A DNA stretch of 64,000 nt from positions 4,774,001-4,838,000 of the forward strand of contig OX638372.1 of NCBI GenBank assembly GCA_951812925.1. Direction: 5' to 3'. The notes under the pieces are model-generated. The model was not told where the DNA came from. It searched no databases and was given only the letters and a program-made list of their open reading frames with translations. A program made the position numbers and the translations under genes. How positions within the stretch are numbered: the first letter of the stretch is position 1; every line of letters begins with the position of its first letter. Shown here piece after piece: positions 47,771 to 59,750 of this stretch. The DNA is from Calliopum simillimum (lineage: Eukaryota > Arthropoda > Insecta > Diptera > Lauxaniidae).

Positions 47771-50247
47771 TAGAAGAAGTTGTTCAGAATAGTCCCAGAA
47801 ATCTTACATTTGCCACCAACTCCTACCAACTCTGTATATATGCTTATAATACTAAAGAGTAGCTTTTCGACAAAACGTAGATATTCTACATGAAAGAACC
47901 GTCCGAAAAAAACGTCCGATATGCCGCATTTATTTAGAACTAAAGTGAACGAGGTCGATTTTCATTATTAGCTACCATCCAAGCATGTGTCATACATCAT
48001 TGATCGATTTTCATTTGTGTGGAAATTTTGTTAAGTGTATGCTACGACAACACAATAATTGCCATTGGCATTGTCACCATCATTCAACAGGCCATTCGGC
48101 TGCTTGTACACTTTAAAGCTTTCCTGCTTCTTATCCTTTTTGATTTCAATCCTCATCTTTATATAGATTGTACAATGATCGATGTGTAGGTACAGTACAA
48201 AACTTTTGTCAGTACATTTTTTTTCCAAAATTTTTTTTCATTGTTTTTGTTTTTTTTTTGTTAAAACTACTTTTGTAAAACAAACGAGTGCGTACGAGTG
48301 TATTGTTAGTGGAATTCTATAGCATAGTTTTTCCTTTTTATTTCACAACCCTCCTCTTATTGACTTCGAATTTCGTATGAGTAGAGTGCTGCGTATGTGT
48401 GTGTGTACTACGATTGTGTTCATACGTTCCTTTGGTAACATAATCATTTTCCGAAAGGACTTTGTTTGTCGATAATTACAGAGAGAGCGTTGCATTGCAC
48501 GTTTCTATGTTGCTTGGCTTGGCTGCTTCTTGTATGCATGTTGTTGGTCGTGGTGCTGGTGGTGGTGTTGTGTTGTATTGTTGCTGATGACATGTTGTCA
48601 GACCTTTAATTTAGTATTCTTGACATTCTTGGTGTTGTTTTGTTGTTGTTGCAATCCACAACAAATAACAAATGTGCGCTGCATTGTCATTAAAATTGGC
48701 AACACCTACGCAACATGTAAAAAAAAAATTGCAACACTGCAACACTGATGCAATCTGAGAGTAGAAAGGCGAGCAATTTTTTTGTACTCTTAAACAATAT
48801 CACATATGCATAGGCAATTACTAGAAGGGTGTATTGTTCTGAAACTGATTGTAGTTCTATTTTAAGCTGAAATGCTTTCTTTAAGCAAACGATTCATATA
48901 AAAATGAAAAATCTACATTTCAGCAAAAAAATCATGCACACCAGATATGTAACAGACTCAATCAATAATTAAACAAAAATCAAGACATATCGACACCATA
49001 TCAATCGATTCTCTGATTGAAACTCCACAATGCCAATCGGGCTTATTAATGATGCGACTGTGTGAAAATTTGTTAACAATTAATTAGATTGATTGGCTAA
49101 TGTGTTGGCTAAGCCATGACGAAACGATGCTGCTGCTGTTGCTAAACGGCCTCAGACTTCCTTCTCCCATCTCAGCATAAGAAAGCCAGCGCGCTTAAGA
49201 AGTTAATGCCAGAAGTCTGCGCGCTTAGAGGATTCTTCCCAACAACACAGAAATCAACGTACATTGGAGGAGAGTTTTTATAAATAATGACTACCATGCA
49301 GGCAGGAAGCACATCATCAATTTCTTGGGTGTTGTTGTTGCTGTTGTTGTTCTGAATTTTTGCTAATGTTGCATGACGACGCGTTGTTATCAACACCACA
49401 CAACAATCAGTGTGAAACAATGGAAAAATAACGTGGAAAAAACCCCACTTTTAAAAAAACAAAATGTTGCCAAAAAGAAGAAGCAGAAAAAAAACAAAGT
49501 TAGCAAGGTTGTCACATCATTAATATTCCACAGGACATTTGCTGTCGTCCGCCATTGTTGTTGCTGCTGGAGGAGCAGGCAGCAGCCGTTGTAAATCCAA
49601 CATGATAAACAAAAATCTGCAATTAGTTAAAAGGATATGCTCGAAGATTGAAAAACATTTACACCTAAGCAGCTACAGTTACACTGTTGTTGGCCACTTT
49701 TCGAGTCTAAACTTCCTACTATTGTTGTTGTTGTGTTGTTAACGTTGCTAATTATTGGATTTTGGAATTCCTGTTGTTGCTATCTACTGTGTGATAAATG
49801 AAAGTGAAAGTTAATGTATGTATGTTTGTTTTGTTGCGTGTGTCTACAAAATTGCGAGTAATATTGTCATATAGGATTAAAGACTCTTCTACTTCTTCGC
49901 TTACTTTTCCTAGTAGATCAACGCTATAATGTTGTCTCGCCACTGGAAGTGAATTATCATGACTGGTGCTGTTTATACGAACACGCATAATATTGTACCC
50001 AAAAAAAGGAAAAAATTCCCGGTGGTTGGCAACGCAATTCCGTTACTTAATTTAACAATGCCTTACTGCTCACAGCTGTCAAATTTCATTCTTGTTCTTG
50101 TTTAATTTTTCAGTCGTTTATTAACCACCTTTGAAACAGCACTGGCTGCAGCATAAAAAGTGAAAAGTTTAATTCTTATACTGAATAAAATTTAATTGTA
50201 AAAGTTAAAATTAAAGTCTAATACTCAATAAAGAGTTTCATCATAAA
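47771..50247. other. Spacer, no gene recognised
   Basis: Contains fly-type TTGTTGTTG and GCTGCTGTTGCT blocks (about 48530-48660, 49130, 49335, 49555, 49720). No domain-bearing frame found. Confidence 0.4.
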
Positions 50248-50454
50248 ATGTGTACACCAAAAAAGTTTTTGTTTTCTTTCGAGTGGGCGCTACCCACTGT
50301 GGATTTTGTTTCTGTTTTACATCACGGGGCAAAGTCTTCGAAACACCCACGATCCTCAGTGGAGGAATTAGTACGACATGCAGGCGATTTATCTCAAGCA
50401 ATGTACCGGCAAGGTGTTAATCTGAAGAGAGGCATACGCAGCAACTCCCAATAA
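50248..50454 (+). other. Unrecognised 68-codon open frame with raised GC
   Basis: The frame starts at AAAATG, with A at -3. It reads basic, mixed-composition text without repeats, including SSVEELVRHAGDLSQAM. Local base composition is clearly less AT-rich than the flanks. A pyrimidine tract ending in CAG lies near 50113 and an AAG-GTAAC donor-like site near 50483. I recognise no family. It could be a small gene, an exon, a transposon scrap or chance. Confidence 0.2.
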
Positions 50455-50689
50455 ATAGATGCTTGGTCAAGGATAAATTTAAGGTAACCTTTGACGTTTC
50501 TGCTGCATTTCCCCCAAATAAAAATTTTCTGGCTCCTGGTTTATAGCTCAAGCCTGAGGCCGGAACAGTTACACAGATAAGACCCTTAAAGATGAAATCT
50601 AAGGAATAATGATTATGTTCTTGAAAACCATTTGGCGTAAGAAAATCCTGCTGTTTTTTTGTGGTATAAATCAAGGATGTCAGCGTAGA

Positions 50690-50850
50690 ACAAAAGTGAG
50701 CCAATTTTAGCTCGCCTACAGCAATAGCGATATTTCAATATTTTGCAAATTTCGCAGAAGTACAACAATCACAGAAATAATTTTTTGAGCTCGTCAATAT
50801 TTCGCGGAATTAAAACATTTATGAAAAATTGCAATTTTTCTATGCAACCA
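50690..50850 (-). repeat. Family C repeat, partial copy 2
   Basis: AGTGAGCCAATTTTAGCTCG, CTACAGCAATAGCGATAT, TATTTTGCAAATTTCGC and then GGAATTAAAACATTTATG resemble pieces of both arms of the foldback at 28503-28770 (AGTAAGCCAATTTTGGTTCG, and the inverse of its right arm). Diverged. Confidence 0.55.
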
Positions 50851-53054
50851 AAATCCGGGTTAGGTCAAATCTTGTTATGCTAGGCCTGGAATTGTTGGAT
50901 CTATTACCTGATCAATGAACCACATAAGGTTGGGTTGCATATCGGAAGTTCTTGATTACAGCAAAGCGATAGGTATATTTAGGATAAGTCAGTTCTCTCA
51001 GATGACGCCTAAAGTCACATACCGCCAAGTACAGTTAGAAATCGAAGGAAAAATACCAAGCAACCCTGAATTGCTAGTAAGAGGAATTGGTAGACGAAGG
51101 TTGAATAGAGGTGAACATGATAAAAATTTTTAATTTTACTCTCAAGCAAAATTTGAAAATTGGTTTAACATTGAAATTAAATTCATTCACCATATAAAGA
51201 ATGCTTAAGATGGAGCATGTCAAAATGCTGCTGCATGAATTAATGTCGAGAATTTGGAGCAAAATAAATTGAACACATATGTGCACGAAAAGTAGTAGCA
51301 TTTCCAATTTAGCACCAAAGAAAAATTACGGGGAAAAATTTATCACAAAAAACAAAAATTCAATAAAAGAATATTTTTCTGTAGCTCTTTCTACTTTCGC
51401 GCTTCCCATAGGAGCACGCGAAAGCGTGAAAATGTTGATGAATAAATTGATAAATATTTAATTTGAGCCCCACAAATCCCCCTTTTTCTCGAACAACATA
51501 TTGCAGAGAGAGAGAGATCTGCAAAACCCACAGAGTATTGCAACTGATAAAAAAAGGCTGAGCGAAAAGGAGAGCGAAGTGCAAGGATAAGGTGTAAAAT
51601 TAAGATGCTGATGTAAAGTGGACCTGGAGAGGGGGAAGATAACACAACCAATATGAACAGCAGTGGCGGCAGCATGCAAAAGAATTCAATTGTGAATGTG
51701 TGTTGTGTCTACACATGGGAATTTTGACGAAGCGCAATGAAAAAACGTTTCAAAATGCATGAAATGAAAATGTATGAAAAAAAAAAAAAAAAAAAAAAAT
51801 TATAAAATATTGAATAGTAGGTGCATACCTACCATATGAAACTTCCACGAAATATACACAAACGTCACTTTAGTTTATTTCGTTGTTATTGTAGTTGTAA
51901 CAAACATTTTATAAATTCTATATGAAAAATGCATTAGCATATGTCTTAGAGTGGACTTTTTTCCAATTGAAAATGATTCAAGCAAAATTTGCTTTTTCGT
52001 GTTGTAAAAACGTGGACAAAACGGAAAATGTCTAATGAAAAAAAATTCTATTCAAAATATTTGGTTTTGACTCTGGTTCTGGTAAAACCACCTCCGTAAC
52101 ATCCTTACTTCAAACATTTAAATAAACTCGAGTCTGATGATGCTTAGTTGCAAAAAAGTGTACGAACAACAATGTGAGCATATTATGTTTACGCTCAGAG
52201 AGGGTTTATAGAATAGTAAACAAAGGTACACATATTTTCGGTAATTCCAGTAAACATAAAACCATAGGTACCAATGATAGAGAGCTCTCCCCTGAGGAAC
52301 ATACCAAAATGGGTCAACGCAATTTTGTCCGAATAATTATATTAATTTGGGCATTCAATACGAAGCGAAGATGTAAAAAATTAAAAAGGTATTTTCGATT
52401 TTAGTAATATCAAAGTACCACACACCTGCCGATGAGTCAAATTTTTAAAGCCCTCTAGTTCGTTAACCAGACTTTAGACACTACTATAAATAATAACTCT
52501 TGCGAAAAAAAACAAATTTTTTCGAAAATCAAAGATAAGGTACAGTCTAACACAAATATTCACGTATGTTTTCCAAAAAGCAGCAAAAATACAATACCTA
52601 CATACAAACTCCCGTGTGAATGAGTGGGTGTGTGTGCATGTTATCTCCCTGGTATTCATATTTTAAATACACTAATGAAATAACATTGAAAAATACTTTT
52701 ACTCGCATGAGAAGTCAGCGAGCGAGCGCGCGTGAAGGACGACGTGCAGCAAAGCATAACAGACATAACTGTGAAACATGTTACGAGGATTAGCAACTCA
52801 AGGTACCATATCCGGGGGCAGGTAATAAGGGAGTAGATGCTGCAAACAACAATAATAAGGGATTTTATGCCGTTTTACTTTATGGCAAGTGTAAACATTT
52901 CTTAAGTAGATTTCTTTTGAAAAAAAAAAAAAAAATTATTTATTCATTTTTTGCCTTATTGTTATTTTTGTAGTTGTTGTTGCCATTTGCTACATCTTTG
53001 CTTCTTTTACACACTTGCTCACTCACAAACATTTGCACGCACTTTTTGTATCCG
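50851..53054. other. Spacer, no gene recognised
   Basis: AT-rich DNA with A runs at 51777-51800 and 52919-52934 and a short GCGAGCGAGCGCGCG patch at 52720. The frame at 50915-51133 has no known domain. Confidence 0.4.
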
Positions 53055-53320
53055 GTAGGAAAAAAATTTAAGGATTACTAAGATATCGAACAAATTTAAA
53101 TTAGTTTTTAAAGAAAAAGATTCGGACTTTCAAGTAATTTATCAGATTTCAAGGGTAGACGTTGTAATGTCTCGTTATATAGATTCAAAAATAGGAATCA
53201 ACGAACCTTACTGGTTAACATATCTCGAAAACAATACAATATAAAGCAAATCTGAACCCGGATTCAGGCTTAAAATTTATATTCAAAATGACTGGTCTTG
53301 TTTTTGTTTGTTGCTTATCT
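53055..53320. mobile_element. Half copy of foldback family A
   Basis: AACAAATTTAAATTAGTTTT, GACTTTCAAG, AACATATCTCGAAAACAAT and AAGCAAATCTGAACCCGG run in the same order as the right arms at 1090-1290 and 5280-5460. Only one arm is present. It directly precedes the pogo-like element at 53391. Confidence 0.55.
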
Positions 53321-54017
53321 TCAAAACATACGCAAAAATTCATAAAAATTTATAAAATAGACAGGAAACTAACTGCATTTTCAGTTTTTATAGGAGAAGA
53401 CGGGGTAGATTCGTACACGGGGCACCTTCGTACAGTGGCTTTATTTCGAAAACTATAGAAGTTAGCATGTCCGCTTCTTCATATGCAATATTGGTGCTTT
53501 TGCAGCCATTTAGCTTGTGAAATGTGGCGGTGGTACGATTGTTGACTTGGCCGAAAAAAGACTTTGTGTGTTTTTTCAGTGCAAAAGTAATTTTTTTATC
53601 TGACTTTTACTTCGTTTAATGGTAATATCTTTATGCTAAAATTTTAAAATACTTCTGCTGGTTCAAAAACAGGTATGCTATTTTACTGTGTGTTTACTAT
53701 TTTTCCGATTTTGCTTATAGTTTTAATAGAAATAACAACAATCTATATTGATCAGTTTGGGGCACTATAAAGACGAAAGTCGACGCACCTCGTTTTCGCC
53801 CATGCACATATGCCGATCTCATTTTTAGTTAATTATTTTATTTGATTACTTCATTTTTGCATTTATTTTGTATGAATATGCATTGTTAAGTTGATTCATT
53901 GATTTTTAATGCATGAAGTCATTAATTGTTAAGTTTAAGACATGAATTGTAATTACTATAATAAGCGAACGCACCTAATGTAGGAAATTGAATTTTCACC
54001 AGTATCACCCCTGGCAC

Positions 54018-54949
54018 GCCAGTCTTGTCAGAAACAGCTGTTGTCAACGTTGACAAGAAACAGCTGATCGAACATGTGAACAACTAATTTGAAAAATATA
54101 TATAGAATTGTTCCGCGGAAAATCAGTCAGTCGCTCCCGAGGAGTCCCGCGGTTCAGATCGTAGCAGCAGTCAACAGCAGCAGTAGTAACAGTGGAAGCA
54201 GTGAAAGCAGTAGTAGCAGCAACAACAGAAGGTAACTGTTAACCGTAGTTGTAGTAGTAGTGGCTTTGGTAGAAATCTGCTTGTAGCAATAGTTGGTTTG
54301 TGAGGACTCGCTTGTTTAGCTGCACTCACAAACATACAACTACACACGTTCGGTGCGTTTACATACGGAGACTCGCTTGCTTATGCTGTGTCCGTTGGTA
54401 CACGACTAGAAGTGTGCCAACTTGTTGCGCAAACCTAGGGATTTAGCACGTAGGCATAGGAAGTTGGTTGTAACACGAGTTGGTTTGTGGGGACTCGCTT
54501 GGTTAGCTGCACTCACAAACATACAACTACACACGGCCGGTGCGTTTACACACGGAAACTCGCTTGTTTAGCTGGTTCCGTAAATCTACGGTTTGTGGTG
54601 CGGAAATTCGTAGTATAACCTAGCTAGTAAGGGTGTGAAACTTGAGTCAAGGAGGTGCCATCCAGAGTCAAAAGAAAGCAGGAATGCCACTACTACGCTA
54701 GGAGATAGGTTAACAAAAGGAGTAACAGCGGCTGACGTCACGTAAAACTTTCGGACGGAACTAGGAAGGGATATAAAAGGATATAATTATTATTATTCAA
54801 ATAGATAATAGATTGAATTAAATATTTAAAACTTGAAATCGCGTCTTTTATTTAAAATAAACAAGAAGTGGTCTTTAAACCAAATAAATTTTTGTAACCG
54901 AACCCTTGGCCATCGGCGAGTCAAGACCCCTGGCTAAAGTGTCGTTACA
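54018..54949 (+). mobile_element. LTR-like insertion in the pogo relic
   Basis: The block has a GC-richer composition than its host. It holds a TATA box with a TCAGTC initiator, a later TATAAAAGG-like box (54772), AATAAA-like words and an end in GTTACA. GCAC occurs on both sides (54014-54017 and 54950-54953), a possible 4-bp target duplication, but the left end does not begin TG. Inside, a 187-bp tandem duplication is visible: AGTTGGTTTG at 54291 and 54478, followed by GACTCGCTTG, GCTGCACTCACAAACATAC and a GGTGCGTTTACA box. I infer a solo LTR of a retrotransposon. Internal genes are absent. Confidence 0.5.
54097..54128 (+). promoter_or_regulatory. Candidate TATA box and initiator inside the LTR-like block
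   Basis: TATATATAG at 54097 is followed 28 bases later by an A within TCAGTC (A at 54125), which matches the insect initiator. Spacing fits a Pol II core promoter as found in LTRs. Confidence 0.45.
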
Positions 54950-55070
54950 GCACATTCGTGCATATAGTTACGGGGTACATTCGTATACACGAATTTACCC
55001 TTATGAAGCGTAATTTTAATTTATTTAGTATAACAGAATTAGGAGCAGGTGTTTAATTACCAATTAATTC

Positions 55071-55590
55071 ATGGAATTACTGAAACACGTCCAAAAGCAA
55101 AAGCAATACTCCAAAGATAACCTTAATATACCGCTAGTCGACAGCTATGAAAGTCATTACTCAATAGATGCAGTTAGTTATGCTTGGGACAACGGGATAG
55201 TTTATTTCTTACTCCTATCACACTTTACACACTGTCTTCAACCAATTGAGGCTTGATTGGGTCTTTTTATTGAAAAATGAAAACTGCATTCAAAGATTGG
55301 AATGTGAATAACCATGGAAAAGTTCCTATTATGTACAATATTCCAAGTCTGGCTAAAGTTTTCAATCATGTCATGGTAAAAATATTACAAGTGCATTTGA
55401 AATAACAAGAATAGGTATGGCCATTCAACAAACTTTTGTGCAGCAACGAAGATTTTGCATCTGTTGGGATTTACCAGTCAAGTTCTATGGCAGATCTGCA
55501 TGCGAAAGATGTTCTATACGTTCAAGAGGATACTCTTTCATTCGATCCACATACGATTTGATCGCCTTAAATGCTGCATTCACCGTTGAA
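55071..55590 (+). pseudogene. pogo/Tigger-like transposase pseudogene (C-terminal DDE part)
   Basis: The frame from 55071 reads PLVDSYESHYSIDAVSYAW and then LQPIE before a stop at 55254. This is the L-x-D-x-H-x-S-H and L-Q-P-L-D pair of the pogo/Tigger DDE superfamily. Here the usual H after the first D is Y, and the last catalytic D is E. In a second frame from 55277 it continues MKTAFKDWNVNNHGKVP and YNIPSLAKVF, a known following region. A third frame reads CSNEDFASVG near 55440-55470. At least two frameshifts and the missing N-terminal half (DNA-binding domain, first catalytic D) make it non-functional. It lies inside the TA-flanked element at 53391-55832. Confidence 0.78.
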
Positions 55591-55849
55591 CGTATACCCA
55601 CCTTATGTACGAATGTACCCCGCATATGGGGCACATTCGTACATTTTGAGTATCTTTAGAAAATCTGTCATTGCTCTTAAATGATAAATCGGACCGTCTT
55701 TAGCTTACACTACGTTAAAAGCTTAATATTGCACTTATTTAACTTCATACTAGTTATTTTGAAAAAACTGGTAGCTTGCTTTATTTTTAGCCATAAAGTG
55801 AAAACTGTACGAATCTACCCCATCATCCCCTACCCTACACCCAGAGTAT

Positions 55850-56290
55850 ATTGATATAGAAAAGTATATATATTCTTGATCAGCGTCACCTCTTGAGTCG
55901 ATATAGTCATGTCTGTCTGTCTGGCTGTGTGTGGAAATACATTTTTTGGGAAAACTGAGCGTGATAATTCAATGAAATTTAGTACATTGCCTCCGTTGCT
56001 AAAGTAAAAAGTGTTATTGAAAATGAGCGAAATCGATCAACGGATACGCCTACCGCCCATACAAAAAATATATTCAAAATGCAACTTTAGGAGTATTTTT
56101 CACGAAATTGCTACCAAAATACACATAAATACTACGATTTGTAAGCGCAAGCTCTGAGAAAAAAAGCTGGGCAAATTTGGATAAGAGGGCGTGGCACCTC
56201 CCATATAAGCAAAAGCTTCAAACCGCTATACTGAAAACGTTCTTTGAGATAATCCAACCAAATCCCACTCAGACACTGAGAAGGGTAAAT
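55850..56290. mobile_element. mini-me-like repeat with GGTGCCACGCCC unit
   Basis: AAAAGTATATATATTCTTGA, then TCAGCGTCACC, then GAGTCGATATAGTCATG and GTCTGTCTGTCTGG follow the order of the dipteran mini-me type core: a TA run, a conserved core and a GTCT/GTCC run. Downstream, at 56186-56286, lies one minus-strand copy of the GGGAGGTGCCACGCCC unit seen in tandem at 33656-33945. The mini-me name is from memory of the family layout. Confidence 0.6.
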
Positions 56291-57595
56291 GCAAGATCTA
56301 GTTCTTGCAGTTGAGGTGTTTATTGAACAACGTTTGAAGCTTCTAATTACGTGAAGAGTTAGTTCGATAGTAACATTTTAGGAAAGTCTTGCTTAGTCTA
56401 GTTTTTGAAGTTGAAAGTAGTTAAACATGGTAGAGGAATTTTGACCGCTTTAGGGCTCCTGTGTCATAGCACAATGCTTCAATGACAACAGTTTTGGAAC
56501 AGAAATAAAAAATTCCCAAAGTTTTCAATCTTTTTTTCCTTTATCGATCACCATAAATAGTTTCTGCGTACGTCAAATTATTGATTTCCTAAAGGGCACA
56601 CTTAAAGGAGAATACATACATACATAAAGGGCACACTTGCAAATACACACACACATACTCGCATATGTACAGATATTGCCTTACGTGTATGCATACATAT
56701 TTGATGTAATAAATTTAGACGTGTTTGTATGCGTCGATTAAATAAAATATTTATAATTTTTGGATTCATCTGAGATGCTTTTTTCTCGCTTTTTTTTACT
56801 GTGCATTTTAATAGCATTAAAATTGACAGCTCGAAAAAGATTGATGGCTTTCTTTTGAGCGTCAGTTGGAGTTGCCAGCGATGCTTGGAAGCGTTGATTG
56901 TATGCTTAGGCATGTGCCTGTCAAGCTTCAATGAGCCACAACGGCAGTACGCAATAACCGTTCATTTCGGCAAAAAGTTAAATATTGATAGAACCAACAA
57001 ATTAATTCATGGAAATCTTTTTAGTGCGTAAAAATTATTGACAAATCTTTTTCTTAAACTTTTGTGTACACGTTCATTCAGTTCAATAGAAAAAAAAAAA
57101 AAATGCAAGTAACATTGTGTGCTAAATTGAAAGTCAAGTGGATCAAATTGGATCAAATAATTCTTTATTTATATTCACAAGTGGGCTTCATATTTATTTA
57201 GAGCGTCTATTTAGAGCTTTTAATGTGATTTCTGTTTTCTACTGACAAACAAAGTAATTTACAAATATTTTACTGCCTATTGGAAAATCTTATGCAACAA
57301 ATTTGTAAAAAATTAAATTAAATGCTGTGAAAAGAAACAACGAGAACAGCTGATTATTGTAAATGCCAACTACAGACGATAGTAACGGGATTTTGAACTT
57401 AGCGCATGGTTAGAAGCAGCGATAAGAAACGTAGAGAAGGTAAAACAGTTTTAAGGTCAAACTCAATGATTCCAAAATCACAACCAGCTAGTATAGTAAG
57501 ATGATGCGCATGATAAAGCAGTTCAGTGTTGGTTTGATTGCAGTGCAGAAAAGGTAAGTTAGTAAATATTAAAGCATTGCTCAGTTTGGTTTAGC
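56291..57595. other. Spacer, no gene recognised
   Basis: AT-rich with CATACATACATAAAGGGC near 56614 and a CA run at 56645-56656. The phrase AAAGGGCACACTT occurs twice (56591 and 56626). No gene called. Confidence 0.4.
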
Positions 57596-58331
57596 TGAGT
57601 TGAGTTGAGTTGAGTTGAGTTGAGTTGAGTTGATTTGAGTTGAGTTGAGTTGAGTTGAGTTGAGTTGAGTTGAGTTGAGTTGAGTTGAGTTGAGTTGAGT
57701 TGAGTTGAGTTGAGTTGAGTTGAGTTGAGTTGAGTTGAGTTGAGTTGAGTTGAGTTGAGTTGAGTTGAGTTGAGTTGAGTTGAGTTGAGTTGAGTTGAGT
57801 TGAGTTGAGTTGAGTTGAGTTGAGTTGAGTTGAGTTGAGTTGAGTTGAGTTGAGTTGAGTTGAGTTGAGTTGAGTTGAGTTGAGTTGAGTTGAGTTGAGT
57901 TGAGTTGAGTTGAGTTGAGTTGAGTTGAGTTGAGTTGAGTTGAGTTGAGTTGAGTTGAGTTGAGTTGAGTTGAGTTGAGTTGAGTTGAGTTGAGTTGAGT
58001 TGAGTTGAGTTGAGTTGAGTTGAGTTGAGTTGAGTTGAGTTGAGTTGAGTTGAGTTGAGTTGAGTTGAGTTGAGTTGAGTTGAGTTGAGTTGAGTTGAGT
58101 TGAGTTGAGTTGAGTTGAGTTGAGTTGAGTTGAGTTGAGTTGAGTTGAGTTGAGTTGAGTTGAGTTGAGTTGAGTTGAGTTGAGTTGAGTTGAGTTGAGT
58201 TGAGTTGAGTTGAGTTGAGTTGAGTTGAGTTGAGTTGAGTTAAGTTGAGTTGAGTTGAGTTGAGTTGAGTTGAGTTGAGTTGAGTTGAGTTGAGTTGAGT
58301 TGAGTTGAGTTGAGTTAAGTTGGGGTGAGTT
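57596..58331. repeat. Long (TTGAG)n pentanucleotide array
   Basis: About 147 near-perfect units. Only a few variants: TTGAT near 57630, TTAAG near 58241 and at the right edge. The minus strand stays open and reads Q-L-N-S-T repeatedly, a by-product of a stop-free repeat. Confidence 0.98.
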
Positions 58332-59746
58332 CAATTTGTGAATATTTTCGTGAAGCAGTATTTGACGGTTTTTTAATTTTTTGCATCATAATCAAACAAT
58401 TGAACTCTTAGAAAGTTAGGTCAAAAATTTAAAGACTAAATTCCGTAACATTATTAATGACTCTGGAACTTAAGCTTTGGCATAAGCTTTACAAATGTAT
58501 ATGCATTTTTCTTACATTTGCTACTTTTCATCTGAAGTAAAAGTCTTTCAAAAAATCAGTGCCACCAAAAGCTGACCGCATTATACTCTACGAACATAGC
58601 CATGGTCTTGTGTACAGCAATCACACCCATAAGTTCACCTAAGCTTCTTATTCAAAGCGAAAAATCCATTAGTTTGTGTAGTTTTGTCGAACATTAGCAC
58701 TCTCCGGATAAGATGAAAATCTTGAAGTATTTCGCACAAAAAGAAAAAAAAAAAGTAGCAGATTACAAAATAGTATTTAGGGTAAAGTGGAATAAAAAAA
58801 TAGCTGGAAAGAAACTGCAAAAATATGGAACACATTGAAGCTTAAACTTATAGAGTAGCATTTAATTTTAAACGATTTTCCAAAACTTGTAACATTAGTG
58901 TTAATTTCAGACTCATATCCTTAGCACAAAGAAAAAATCATATGTATCTGCTACTAACTACATATTAAGTTAGCCAATTTAGCCTCTCTTACCCTATACC
59001 GAAAAAAATTGCAAGGTGTTCGTTCGGAGTAAAACACAACAACTACAAAAAAAACGTAGCGTTGGAAGACGGACATAAGAAGATTTTCTTTTGACACATT
59101 GATAAGCGTTGCATGTGAAAGTATGTGGGTGATTGTGTGTGTTGGTGCTGTAATTAACAAAGTGACATTTTTGCATTGAGCAGTGTGAACACAGTATGAA
59201 TACGAAGCAGAAGAGGATCCAAAAAGAAATGCTTATATATTTTGACTTTTACTCGACCAAAATTCCATGTCCTCTTTGCTTTTTGCTGCTGCTGCTGCTG
59301 CTTTTTGTTAAGATTTCCCCAAAGTTATCCTGATTATCCATGGCATGCTTGCATTTTAAGAGCGCACTCAAAGTAAAGTGCATTGCATGTCAAAAGGATT
59401 TTGCAAATTGCACGCAACTGACATATGTGCACAAACATATACACGCATACGACTACACACATACATATGCACTTATATGATAAAATGCATTGCAACATCA
59501 AGAGGAAAACAAGAGCAGCAACATCATCAGCAGCTGCAGCAACTGTTTGATAGTGAAATGTTTAATTCATCATCGTCATTATCATCATCATCAGCAGCAA
59601 TGCATTTGCGTGCATTACTGGGGTGTGACATTAAAAGATGGACTTTGCATCTTACACAGTAAAAGCTGATTGTCTAAATTTTAATGAATAAAATAAAATG
59701 CGTACTTCTATGGAACATTTAATAGGTAATATTTTTGTAGAATATT
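58332..59746. other. Spacer, no gene recognised
   Basis: AT-rich with GCTGCTGCTGCTGCTG at about 59286, CATACGACTACACACATACATATG near 59446 and CATCATCAGCAGCTGCAGC near 59523. No gene supported. Confidence 0.4.
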
Positions 59747-59750
59747 TTAA

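Larger units (their letters stand above)
53391..55832 (+). mobile_element. pogo-like transposon relic with TA-flanked terminal repeats
   Basis: Ends TAGGAGAAGACGGGG (followed by TAGATTCGTAC) and, inverted, GTACGAATCTACCCC (followed by ATCATCCCCTA) pair closely. The terminal TA fits the TA target of Tc1/mariner/pogo. The core GGGGYA..TTCGTAC recurs at 53402, 53419, 54972 and 55628 and inverted near 55608 and 55807. A decayed DDE domain lies at 55071-55590 on the plus strand. An LTR-like block (54018-54949) interrupts the element. No N-terminal DNA-binding half is recognisable. Confidence 0.75.

Noticed and set aside
57591..58334. 247-residue minus-strand frame of Q-L-N-S-T repeats
   Set aside because: It is the translation of the (TTGAG)n array. 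It has no non-repeat sequence beyond a few edge codons.
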